From positions 1 through 64,000 of the forward strand of contig CAVOKQ010000012.1 of the NCBI GenBank assembly GCA_963696545.1: a DNA stretch of 64,000 nt, written 5' to 3'. Below, piece by piece: positions 35,583-43,918 of the stretch. Below the pieces are notes generated by a model. The model was not told the DNA's origin, ran no database searches, and worked only from the letters and a program-made list of their open reading frames with translations. A program made the translations under genes and the position numbers. Each line of letters opens with the position of its first letter. The stretch's first letter is position 1. Source of the DNA: RPQJ01 sp963696545. GTDB lineage: Bacteria; Pseudomonadota; Gammaproteobacteria; Steroidobacterales; Steroidobacteraceae.

Positions 35583-36698
35583 CTACTTCAGAAAATCCGC
35601 GACGGGCTTGTACTTGTAGCCGAGGTCCTTGGCCACGGCCTCGTTCGTCACGTGGCCCTCGTGGACGTTCAGGCCGTTTGCCAGGTGCGGGTCGAGCTGC
35701 ATCGCCTTCTTCCAGCCGAGGTCCGCGAGCTTGCGGGCGAACGGCAGCGTGGCGTTGTTGAGCGCGAAAGTGGACGTGCGCGGCACGGCGCCCGGCATGT
35801 TCGCCACGCAGTAGTGGATCACATCGTCGACGACGTACGTCGGGTCCGCATGCGTCGTGGCCTTGCTGGTCTCGAAGCAGCCGCCCTGGTCGATCGAGAT
35901 GTCGACCAGCACGGAGCCCGGCTTCATGCGGCGGACCATGTCGCGCGTCACGAGTTTCGGGGCCGCGGCGCCAGCGATCAGCACCGCGCCGATCACGAGG
36001 TCCGCGTCGATCACGAGCGCGTCGATGTGCTCCTGCGTCGAATACTCCGTGCGCAGCGTTGCGCCGAAGATCGACGACAGCTCGCGCAGGCGCTTCATCG
36101 AGCGATCGACCACCGTGACGTCCGCGCGCAGGCCGACGGCCATCTCGGCCGCGTGCGTGCCGGACACTCCGCCGCCCAGGATCACGACCTTGGCCGCCGC
36201 CACGCCCGGCACGCCGCCGAGCAGGATGCCGCGTCCGCCGTTCGCCTTCTGCAGGCAGTACGCGCCGACCTGCACCGACATGCGTCCGGCGACTTCGCTC
36301 ATCGGCGTAAGCAGGGGTAGCGAGCCGTCCGGTGCCGTCACCGTCTCGTAGGCGATGCAGGTGGCGCCAGACTTCACCAGCGCCTCGGTCTGCTTCGGGT
36401 CCGGAGCAAGGTGCAGGTACGTGTAGAGAACCTGGCCCTTGCGGAGCTGCGCGCACTCCTTCGGCTGCGGCTCCTTCACCTTCACGATCATCTCGGCGCT
36501 GTCGAAGATCTCCTCGGCTGTGGGCGCGATCTTCGCGCCGACGCGCTGGTAATCGGAGTCGGCGAAGCCGATTCCAGACGCCGCACCGGTCTGGACGACG
36601 ACTTCGTGACCCGACTCGACCAGTTCGCGGGCCGCGGCCGGCACCAGGCCGATGCGGTACTCGTGGACCTTGATTTCCTTGGGTACGCCGATGCGCAT
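35583..36698 (-). CDS. ald: Alanine dehydrogenase
   Basis: A 371-residue NAD-dependent alanine dehydrogenase that interconverts L-alanine with pyruvate and ammonium. It shows the N-terminal MRIGVPKEIKVHEYRIGLVP signature, a catalytic Lys in IVKVKEPQ, His in LYTYLHLAPD, and the NAD-binding VVILGGGVSGTHAAEMAVGL. Length is typical. The ATG at 36698 is chosen because GGGGGAG precedes it; an in-frame ATG at 36761 is not homologous upstream. It is divergent from an Lrp/AsnC regulator gene that probably controls it (149 bp between), and a clear intrinsic terminator follows. Confidence 0.96.
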   Translation of the reverse strand: MRIGVPKEIKVHEYRIGLVPAAARELVESGHEVVVQTGAASGIGFADSDYQRVGAKIAPTAEEIFDSAEMIVKVKEPQPKECAQLRKGQVLYTYLHLAPDPKQTEALVKSGATCIAYETVTAPDGSLPLLTPMSEVAGRMSVQVGAYCLQKANGGRGILLGGVPGVAAAKVVILGGGVSGTHAAEMAVGLRADVTVVDRSMKRLRELSSIFGATLRTEYSTQEHIDALVIDADLVIGAVLIAGAAAPKLVTRDMVRRMKPGSVLVDISIDQGGCFETSKATTHADPTYVVDDVIHYCVANMPGAVPRTSTFALNNATLPFARKLADLGWKKAMQLDPHLANGLNVHEGHVTNEAVAKDLGYKYKPVADFLK

Positions 36699-36847
36699 GA
36701 CTGCTCCCCCTTTAGGCGCAGATGTTGTGTCGTGCTGACGCGAGCATACCGGGTCATCCACGCACTAATCTGCAGATATAGGGCGTAAGACGCCCTGTGC
36801 GTGCAATAATCTGCGTCTAATGGGCCTTTGGAAGCAGGAAGATTCGA
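36699..36847. promoter_or_regulatory. Shared ald/Lrp control region with repeated AATCTGC boxes
   Basis: The 149-bp divergent intergenic region holds a 12-nt direct repeat, GCAcTAATCTGC at 36762-36773 and GCAaTAATCTGC at 36803-36814, differing in one base and spaced 41 bp apart (about four helical turns). A related inverted ATCTGC box lies near 36717-36725. A perfect 6-bp palindrome, GGGCGT-aag-ACGCCC, sits between the boxes at 36781-36795. Repeated boxes at helical spacing are typical of Lrp/AsnC octamer sites; binding is inference. Confidence 0.55.
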
Positions 36848-37312
36848 ATGAAGCTCGACCGGACCGACCAGGCGATCCTGGCCGAACTGCAACGCGACGG
36901 CCGCCTCAGCAACCGCGATCTCGCCGAAAAGGTGCACCTGAGCGAGTCGGCTTGCCTCAGGCGTGTGCGCGCACTGGAGGAGGGTGGTGTGATCGACCGC
37001 TACGCCGCGCTGGTGAGCCAGTCGAAAGTCGGCCTGCCGGGAAATGTGTTCGTCAGCATTACGCTCAATCGGCAGGAGCAGGGCGATCTCGCGGCGTTCG
37101 AGGCCGCGGTTAAGCGCGTGCCCGAAGTGATGGAGTGCTACTTGATGACCGGGCAGCAGGACTACCTGTTGCGCGTCGTAGTATCGGACCCGGCGGACTT
37201 CGAGCGGCTGCACAGCCAGCACCTGACTCGACTGCCGGGCGTCGCGCGCGTGCAGTCGAGTTTCGCGCTGCGGACGGTACGCAAGAGCACCGAACTGCCG
37301 GTGCACCCCTGA
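36848..37312 (+). CDS. Lrp/AsnC family transcriptional regulator (AldR-like)
   Basis: A 154-residue regulator with an N-terminal winged helix-turn-helix (DRTDQAILAELQRDGRLSN to ESACLRRVRALEEGGVIDRY) and a C-terminal RAM/ligand-binding domain (VMECYLMTGQQDYLLRVVVSD). Such proteins assemble as octamers and sense amino acids. Its position divergent from ald makes an AldR-type alanine-responsive activator likely. The ATG has only a moderate AGGAAG site in front. Confidence 0.93.
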   Translation: MKLDRTDQAILAELQRDGRLSNRDLAEKVHLSESACLRRVRALEEGGVIDRYAALVSQSKVGLPGNVFVSITLNRQEQGDLAAFEAAVKRVPEVMECYLMTGQQDYLLRVVVSDPADFERLHSQHLTRLPGVARVQSSFALRTVRKSTELPVHP

Positions 37313-37405
37313 TACTCCGCGGCCATCCGGGTCCGGCGGTCCCGCAGGCTGAGGTCGACGAAGCCTGCGACGAAACTCGCCCGTGTGGCTCGGGTCGTAT
37401 CTACC

Positions 37406-38479
37406 ATGGTCGGCAAGATGCGTCCTGATTCCGTGCCGTTGCAGTGTCCCGGCAGCGCACGTGCAGTGTGCGCCGCCATCTTGATGGCGCTGTCGATGCT
37501 GTATGCCGGCCCCGTGCCGGCGCAGGGACTGAAGGTCGCGCCGACACCGACACCAGTGGCAGCGGGTGAACTCGCGGAGGCGGAACCACTGTATGCGGCG
37601 CCTACGCGCGCCGATCGGGCAGGCCGCATTCACGCTGCGGTGATGATCAATGGCGTCGGGCCGTACCGGTTCATTCTCGACACGGGCGCCAACACTTCGG
37701 CGCTGTCGCCGAAAGTAGCGGACGACCTGTCACTGCACGGTGACAGCAATACGCTGATCATCGTGCATGGCGTGACCGGCTCCGCGACGTTGCCGGCGGT
37801 CAGGGTCGAGAGCCTGCAGGCAGGCGACGTGCGGATAGCGGCGACGAACCTTCCGGTGCTGCCCGGGCCGGTGTTCGGCGGGGCGGACGGCATCCTCGGC
37901 ATCAACGCGCTGCAGAAGACCCGGATCGAGGTGGACTTCGAGAACGACCGCGTGTCGATCACCCCTTCGTCCGGCCGACGCGCGCTGCCCGGCTACCTGG
38001 TGGTCCCGGCGACGCTGCGCAAGGGCGGGCTGCTGCTGGTGAAGGGCAAGGTCGGCAAGATCCCCGTGCAGGTGATCATCGATACCGGCGCGGAGCGCAC
38101 TCTGGGTAACCTGGCGCTGCGCACCGCGCTGCTCGAAAGCGCGCGCTACGACGACGAAATCGACGTCACCGTGCTCGGCGCGACGACCGACGTCAGCGAG
38201 GGCAAGTATTTCCGCGCGCCGAAGATCAAGATCGGCGAGGCCGACCTGATCGACCTGCCGGTGACCTTCGGCGAACTGCACGTGTTCGATGTCTGGGGGC
38301 TCGCTGACACGCCCGCGCTGGTCATCGGAATGGACCTGCTCGGGATGCTGCGCAAGTTCATCGTCGACTACAAGCGACGGGAGTTCCAGCTTCGCTCGTA
38401 CGACATGCCTGGCGCCGACGTGAAGATGAACCGCTGCATCGCGAGCCGCTGCGACAGCCGGATTCCGTCGAACCGCTGA
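37406..38479 (+). CDS. Exported retropepsin-like aspartic protease, duplicated domain
   Basis: A 357-residue protein with a signal segment (CAAILMALSMLYAG, cleavage near VPAQG) and two retropepsin-like halves. Each has the active-site triad motif: D92-T-G in FILDTGANTSAL and D226-T-G in VIIDTGAERTL. Each half then has a hydrophobic GADGILGINAL- or PALVIGMDLLG-type block. Bacterial members with two DTG sites in one chain may be active as monomers, like pepsin. ATG codons at 37406 and 37418 are both possible and neither has a strong ribosome site. It converges on the octaheme cytochrome gene. Confidence 0.85.
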   Translation: MVGKMRPDSVPLQCPGSARAVCAAILMALSMLYAGPVPAQGLKVAPTPTPVAAGELAEAEPLYAAPTRADRAGRIHAAVMINGVGPYRFILDTGANTSALSPKVADDLSLHGDSNTLIIVHGVTGSATLPAVRVESLQAGDVRIAATNLPVLPGPVFGGADGILGINALQKTRIEVDFENDRVSITPSSGRRALPGYLVVPATLRKGGLLLVKGKVGKIPVQVIIDTGAERTLGNLALRTALLESARYDDEIDVTVLGATTDVSEGKYFRAPKIKIGEADLIDLPVTFGELHVFDVWGLADTPALVIGMDLLGMLRKFIVDYKRREFQLRSYDMPGADVKMNRCIASRCDSRIPSNR

Positions 38480-38490
38480 GCAATCTGCAG

Positions 38491-39753
38491 TCAGCGGTTC
38501 GCCTTCACGCGCCGTAGTTCCGCCGCCATCGACTCGATCTCCTCGCGGTCGCGCACCAGTCCGCTCCAGCCTTCCCACAACGCGTGCTCCGGGCTCGAGT
38601 GGAACGTCCCCTGGAACGCGCGCGCCCGGTGCTCGAGGTACATGTCGTAGAGCTTGCGCTCGATCGGCGCCGGTGCGCCGCGGATGGCCAGCAGGTCGGG
38701 GAACGGCTGTGACGACCCGGACGGGCGCGGCAGCACGCCGTCGGCGTACAGCGCGGCCACCACGCGGATCGCGGCGGCGAACTCGCGATCCGACTCGCGC
38801 AGCATCGTGTCGCCCTTCGCGAGCGTGGCCTGCGCGAATGCCGCCGAGTGACAGCCGCTGCAGATCGCGGTCATCCGCTTGCGCTCGGACTCGAACGCCG
38901 CGGTCGTGAGGCGGGCCATGTCGAGGTCGCGGAACGTGTCGAGCCGCAGCGTTGGGTCGCCCTTGGCGTCGAGTACTCCGAACGCGCGCAGGATCGTCGC
39001 CTGGTCGGCGCGCCACTGCGGATCCTCGGCAAGCGGCAGCCGCACGCCGAAGAAGCCCCAGGCCGTGCGCACCTCGTGATTGCCGGCGGCCATGTGGCAG
39101 TCCTGGCAGCGGGGGGCGGACACGTTGCCGGGCAGCGTGCCGTTCTGCTTCAGCAGTGCGCGCACGCCGTGCTTCGAAGCGGAATACATCTCCCACTGTG
39201 GGTGGTCGCGCCCCATGTGGCACGTCTGGCAGGCCTGCGGCTGCCTTGCCTCCATCACGGAGAAGGAGTGCCGCGTGTGGCACGAGTCGCACGATGCGTG
39301 GCCGAAGACCGAGCCTGCGGCCCTGAGGCGCGAGATTTCCGCTTCCGGCTTCAGGCCGATCTTGTGGCAGCTGCCGCAATCTGCGGCCGCAGGGCCCAGC
39401 GCCATGGGCAGTGCGTGTGCGGTCGGCAGCGCCTGCGCCGCTTCCCACGCCCGCGCGTGCTTGCCGGCCGTGAACTGCTGCATCTGCCGTTCGTGGCAAC
39501 CGCCGCAGGTCTGGGCGGTGATGACGGTGAGGTTCGCGACGTCGCGGTCCGAGCGGTGGTTGCCCTTGTGGCAGCCGTCGCAGCCAATGCCTTCCTCTGC
39601 ATGACGGCTGGCCCGCCAGTCCATGACCACCAGCGGCGTCGCTGCGTCGTGGCAGCCGATGCAATCCGGGGCGGCGGCCATCGCTTGCCCGCACGGCGCG
39701 CCAGCAAGGGCCAATGCCGCCACGGCGATTCGCGCCAGCCGCTTCAATTCCAT
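38491..39753 (-). CDS. Octaheme c-type cytochrome, hydroxylamine oxidoreductase (HAO)-like
   Basis: A 420-residue periplasmic protein with a signal peptide ending near QAMAAAPD and eight CxxCH haem-binding motifs starting at residues 31, 58, 83, 126, 155, 175, 216 and 298. The eight-haem count, the gap before the last haem, and the C-terminal segment FQGTFHSSPEHALWEGWSGL match the HAO/octaheme nitrite reductase superfamily. Such proteins oxidise hydroxylamine or hydrazine, or reduce nitrite; the direction cannot be read here. No HaoB or cytochrome c554 gene is adjacent, so a stand-alone respiratory or detoxifying role is likely. The ATG at 39753 gives the correct signal peptide. Confidence 0.85.
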   Translation of the reverse strand: MELKRLARIAVAALALAGAPCGQAMAAAPDCIGCHDAATPLVVMDWRASRHAEEGIGCDGCHKGNHRSDRDVANLTVITAQTCGGCHERQMQQFTAGKHARAWEAAQALPTAHALPMALGPAAADCGSCHKIGLKPEAEISRLRAAGSVFGHASCDSCHTRHSFSVMEARQPQACQTCHMGRDHPQWEMYSASKHGVRALLKQNGTLPGNVSAPRCQDCHMAAGNHEVRTAWGFFGVRLPLAEDPQWRADQATILRAFGVLDAKGDPTLRLDTFRDLDMARLTTAAFESERKRMTAICSGCHSAAFAQATLAKGDTMLRESDREFAAAIRVVAALYADGVLPRPSGSSQPFPDLLAIRGAPAPIERKLYDMYLEHRARAFQGTFHSSPEHALWEGWSGLVRDREEIESMAAELRRVKANR

Positions 39754-39943
39754 GCTGTCCCCGCAACCCCGCCTGGAGGTGCCCTTCGACAACGAGGCTA
39801 GGCGGCGCCGGCTCCGACCGTCAATCGTGACAAACGCCGGGCGATGCCCAGGCGACCCGATGATGCCAGCATGGACAACCGGTTCACGCCGGGTCGCCCT
39901 CGGCCCATAATCGCCGGCCTGCAGCGACCGGCGAGGAACGAAC

Positions 39944-40501
39944 GTGCGAGTGTCCAGAAGTGCATTGGCTTCCCTGCTTGCGGCCGCCTTGCTGGGCGGC
40001 GCGTCCTCGGCGGCGCGCGCAGCCGGCGATCCGCGCTCCTGCGTCGCGATAGCGGACGACGCGGCACGGCTCGCCTGTTATGACCGGGTGCTGGGCCGCT
40101 CGGCAGGACCGAAGCCAGCGCCGGGTGCGGCGACCGCGCCGGCCGCTCCGGCTGCAGCTGCGGCCGCCAGCGCTGCAGTGGTATCCGCCCCGCCGGCAAA
40201 GGACCCCGTAAAAGAGTTCGGCCTCACCGAGGAGGCCAAGCAGGCCAAGGATCCGACCAAGGCGGCTGAGGCCGCCGCAGCGCCAGAGAGCATCACCGGG
40301 CGCGTGATGAGCCTGCGCTGGCGCAAGTACGGCGAGTTTGTCGTCACGCTCGACAATGCTCAGGTCTGGGCGCAGATCGAGCCCATGCCGTCGGCCGTGG
40401 TCAAGGTCGGCGACACCGTGACCATCAAGAAAGCGCTGTTCGGGTCCTACACCCTCGTGACGGCCGGCCGGATTGGCACCAAAGTGCGCCGGATCGACTG
40501 A
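39944..40501 (+). CDS. Exported protein with LACYD motif, unknown function
   Basis: A 185-residue protein starting with GTG after a GAGGAA site. It has a signal peptide (cleavage near ARAAG), then CVAIADDAARLACYDRVLG, a Cys-pair motif shared by many small exported proteobacterial proteins. A long Ala/Pro linker (about 55-85) follows, then a C-terminal beta domain (ITGRVMSLRWRKYGEFVVTL to DTVTIKKALFGSYTL). The two cysteines probably form a disulfide. Function is unknown. It is divergent from the octaheme cytochrome gene. Confidence 0.78.
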   Translation: MRVSRSALASLLAAALLGGASSAARAAGDPRSCVAIADDAARLACYDRVLGRSAGPKPAPGAATAPAAPAAAAAASAAVVSAPPAKDPVKEFGLTEEAKQAKDPTKAAEAAAAPESITGRVMSLRWRKYGEFVVTLDNAQVWAQIEPMPSAVVKVGDTVTIKKALFGSYTLVTAGRIGTKVRRID

Positions 40502-40862
40502 GTGCGCGGCCAGTCCGCCGGCCGCACGATTTCAGCCCACCCATCTGGCGGTCCCGCCTTTATGGCGCCGGCGAGACGCCCTTTCGGACCGTTGCTTACA
40601 TGCGACAAACCGGGTCAGACGGGGTGTGGCCACGGTGTCGGTGGGCTACGGCGCCGTTCAGACTAGGTCCATCGGCATATCTGCGGCTGCGGCGCAACGT
40701 TGTTCCGGCGCATCAGTTGTTGCCTCCCGGAATCTCTGTTGCTATTCTGCCGCCCCATTGCGCTCGGAAGGGAGCGCGACTCGCCGTGAAATTATTCGTC
40801 GCGTTCCGGTTTAGCCGGCCGCGACATCAAAGACCGACCCTAAGGTTCCTTCGGAGGAAAAG
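40502..40862 (+). promoter_or_regulatory. 361-bp leader before the TonB receptor gene
   Basis: No protein-coding gene is supported here. A possible sigma-70 promoter is TTGCCT (40720-40725) with 17 nt to TATTCT (40743-40748), giving an untranslated leader of about 110 nt. GGAGGA lies 7 nt before the receptor ATG. The rest is GC-rich without a clear repeat or hairpin; no known riboswitch was recognised. Confidence 0.35.
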
Positions 40863-43811
40863 ATGGCCAATACGACACTCATCCGCGCGGTAAAGCTCGC
40901 GCTCGTCGCCGCCAGTGCATACGGCGTCGCGGCAAACGCACAGGACTCTGAAATCGAGCAGGTAGTTGTGACCGGTACGCGCATCACGCTGCCGGGCATC
41001 GAGTCCGCGAGCCCGATCACCACCGTCAGCTCGCAGGAAATCCAGCTGCAGCAGACGCCCTCGGTTGAGAAGGTCGTCCGCATCCTCCCGGGCGCTTCGC
41101 CTGGCGACAACGGCAACGTCAACAACGGCACCGCCGGCGCCTCCACGATCAACCTGCGCGGCCTCGGCTCGCAGCGCAACCTGATCATGATGGACGGCAA
41201 GCGCCTCACGCCGTACAACACGAACGGCGTGGTCGACACGTCGATCATCCCGACGCCGCTGGTCGAGCGCCTGGACATCATCACGGGTGGTGCCTCGGCC
41301 GTGTACGGTTCGGACGCCATCTCGGGCGCGCTGAACTTCATCATGAAGCGCGACTTCGAGGGTGCTGAGATCGGCTACACCGCCTCCACCTCCGGCAAGG
41401 GCGACGGCGACACGAACGACGTCTACCTGACCCTCGGCTCGAACCTCGCCGACGGCCGCGGCAACGTGACCCTCGGCCTGCTCTGGGCCCAGCGCGACGG
41501 CGTGCAGTTCGGCGCGCGCCAGCTCGGCAAGATCGGCATCGTGACCTCGGACGGCTCGGGCTACTCCGAATACAAGAACCACGAGGCTCCTCCGCAGCCG
41601 GTCGCGGGCTGCACTGGCCCGAACGCCGTGGCCGCCGGTGGTTCGAGCACGACGGTCCCGACCCGCGTCGCCATCGCGGGCGGCCCGGGCCTAGGCCAGT
41701 TCTGGAACGACGGCACGCTGAACTCGAACTGCAGCGTGTTCAACTTCAACCCGTACAACTACTACCAGACGCCTGAGAACCGCTATGGCGGCATCGCCAT
41801 GGGTTACTTCGAGATCAACCCGCATGCAGAGGTGTACGGCCGGTTCCTGTACAACCACACGGACGTCACGCAGCAGGTCGCCCCGTCGGGCATCTTCGGC
41901 AACACGTTCTGGACGAACATGAGCAACCCGTTCATTGGCGGCCAGGCCCTTGGCAAGATGCTGACCACGGCCAATGCCGGCGTCGCGGCGGGCACGGTGC
42001 GCAAGTCGGGCACCGGCTTCATCAACTGGCGCGACCTGAACAGCAACAACGTTGTAGACACGGCGGACGAACTGAACATCCAGTATCGCCGCCGCACCGG
42101 CGAACTGGGTCCCCGTTCGACGTCGTACAACAACGACGCCTTCCAGCTGCTGGGTGGCGTGCGTGGCGACATCACGGACAACTGGAACTACGACGTCAGC
42201 TACCAGTACGGCCAGTCCAACCGCACCAACGTCAGCGCGGGCTACACGAACGTCGCTCACATCGAGCAGCAGGTGAAGACGGTCAACGGCACGACCTGCC
42301 TTGGCGTCGCCGACCCCAGCTGCGTGCCGATCAACCTGTTCGGCGGCTACGGCTCGATCTCGCCGGGGGCCGCGGCCTACGCGCGCGCGACGGCGATCGA
42401 GAAGCAGTTCTATGAGCAGCTGATCATGTCGGGCAGCGTCACCGGCACGTTCTATCAGCTTCCGTGGGCAGAGGCCCCGATGGCCCTGTCGCTCGGCGCG
42501 GACTACCGCTCCGAGTCGGGCGAGAACACCCCGGACGAGTGCCTCAAGCTCGCCCCGGCGAGCTGCCTGGGTGGCGCGGGTGGCAACACCCTGCCGCAGA
42601 AGGGCAAGTACGACGTGCAGGAGTACTACGGCGAGTTGATCGTCCCGATCGTCGCCGGTGTGCCCGGCCTGCAGTCGTTCGACCTCGAGTTGGGCTACCG
42701 CTGGTCGGATTACTCGAGCACCGGCTCGGATGCGACCTGGAAGTACGGCTTCAACTGGCGTCCGTTCGACTCGTTGCTGGTCCGCGTGATGGAGCAGCGC
42801 GCGTCGCGTGCGCCGAACATCGGCGAGATCGCGGCCCCGAACACCACGGGCCTCGACAACGCCTCGGGCGACCCGTGCTCGGTCTGGAATGCCGCGAACA
42901 TCACGCCGGAGTTGAGGGCGCTGTGCGTCTCGACTGGCATGACGCCGCAGCAGGTCGGCACGGTGGAGAACATCACCGCCGGCCAGATCAACGCGTTCTT
43001 CGGCACGGACTTCAACGACCTCCCGAAGCCGGAGGTGGGTAACACCTTCACCGGCGGCGTGGTGTGGACGCCCGACTTCACGTACGGTTCTTCGAAGAAC
43101 TGGATCATGTCGTTGGACTACTACAACATCGAGGTCAACGACTACATCGGCACCTTCTCGGCGCAGGAAATCCTGGACGCGTGCTACGGCAGCGCCCAGA
43201 CGACTTCGTGCGACAAGATCGTCCGCGTCGGCGGCACGCTGACGATTCCGGGCTCGGGCGTGCAGGAGTACACCACGAACCTCGACTACCTGAAGGTCTC
43301 GGGTCTCGAGTTCGCGTTCTCGGTGGGCTTCGGCCTGGGTGGTTACGGCGACCTGACGGTCACCGGCAACCTGAACCAGTACTTCACCAGCGAGTCGCGC
43401 AGCTCGAAGGAGACGCCGGTCATCGACTGCCTCGGCTACTACGGCGTGCAGTGCGGCAACCCGACTCCGGAGACGCGCTGGATCCAGCGCACGACCTGGA
43501 ACATGGGGATCTGGGAGGCTTCGTACCTCTGGCGTCACTACGGCTCGGTTGATGTCGAGCCGATCCAGAAGGCGGACACCTACTCGGCGTTCCAGAGCAT
43601 CGACTCCTACGACTACATCGACCTGTATGGTGGTGTGACGCTGTGGGAGAACACGCGGCTGGGCCTCGGCATCCAGAACGTGTTCGACAAGGACCCGCCG
43701 GTGGTGGGTAACGAGGCTTCGACCACGACCTACAACGGTGGCAACACCTTCCCGAGCTTCTACGACGTGCTGGGCCGTATCTACAGCCTCAGCATCGATG
43801 TGAAGTTCTAA
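40863..43811 (+). CDS. TonB-dependent receptor
   Basis: A 982-residue outer-membrane active transporter. It has a signal peptide (cleavage after VAANA), a TonB-box-like IEQVVVTGTRI, the plug domain (STINLRGLGSQRNLIMMDGKR, GGASAVYGSDAISGALNFI) and a 22-strand barrel ending in Phe (SLSIDVKF). The length and the GTRI/LPGI opening resemble the receptor class common in Caulobacter- and Xanthomonas-type bacteria that import oligosaccharides, peptides or other large nutrients. The ligand is unknown. A strong intrinsic terminator follows. The next gene is a TPR/aspartyl-hydroxylase protein. Confidence 0.95.
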   Translation: MANTTLIRAVKLALVAASAYGVAANAQDSEIEQVVVTGTRITLPGIESASPITTVSSQEIQLQQTPSVEKVVRILPGASPGDNGNVNNGTAGASTINLRGLGSQRNLIMMDGKRLTPYNTNGVVDTSIIPTPLVERLDIITGGASAVYGSDAISGALNFIMKRDFEGAEIGYTASTSGKGDGDTNDVYLTLGSNLADGRGNVTLGLLWAQRDGVQFGARQLGKIGIVTSDGSGYSEYKNHEAPPQPVAGCTGPNAVAAGGSSTTVPTRVAIAGGPGLGQFWNDGTLNSNCSVFNFNPYNYYQTPENRYGGIAMGYFEINPHAEVYGRFLYNHTDVTQQVAPSGIFGNTFWTNMSNPFIGGQALGKMLTTANAGVAAGTVRKSGTGFINWRDLNSNNVVDTADELNIQYRRRTGELGPRSTSYNNDAFQLLGGVRGDITDNWNYDVSYQYGQSNRTNVSAGYTNVAHIEQQVKTVNGTTCLGVADPSCVPINLFGGYGSISPGAAAYARATAIEKQFYEQLIMSGSVTGTFYQLPWAEAPMALSLGADYRSESGENTPDECLKLAPASCLGGAGGNTLPQKGKYDVQEYYGELIVPIVAGVPGLQSFDLELGYRWSDYSSTGSDATWKYGFNWRPFDSLLVRVMEQRASRAPNIGEIAAPNTTGLDNASGDPCSVWNAANITPELRALCVSTGMTPQQVGTVENITAGQINAFFGTDFNDLPKPEVGNTFTGGVVWTPDFTYGSSKNWIMSLDYYNIEVNDYIGTFSAQEILDACYGSAQTTSCDKIVRVGGTLTIPGSGVQEYTTNLDYLKVSGLEFAFSVGFGLGGYGDLTVTGNLNQYFTSESRSSKETPVIDCLGYYGVQCGNPTPETRWIQRTTWNMGIWEASYLWRHYGSVDVEPIQKADTYSAFQSIDSYDYIDLYGGVTLWENTRLGLGIQNVFDKDPPVVGNEASTTTYNGGNTFPSFYDVLGRIYSLSIDVKF

Positions 43812-43835
43812 ACTCTCCGGCAGCAATGCCTGGAA

Positions 43836-43866
43836 AACGGCGGGCTTCGGCCCGCCGTTTTTTTTT
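43836..43866 (+). terminator. Intrinsic terminator of the TonB receptor gene
   Basis: A 10-bp stem AACGGCGGGC/GCCCGCCGTT (43836-43845 with 43850-43859), closed by a TTCG tetraloop, is followed by a run of nine T. Confidence 0.95.
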
Positions 43867-43918
43867 GAGCGGCGATGATCGTTGCCGCCCGCGCCCTTAG
43901 CAGCTAGGCTCCACCGCC

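Noticed and set aside
40502..40862. Possible riboswitch or structured leader before the TonB receptor gene
   Set aside because: No known aptamer core or terminator/antiterminator pair was recognised. Only a weak promoter is supported.
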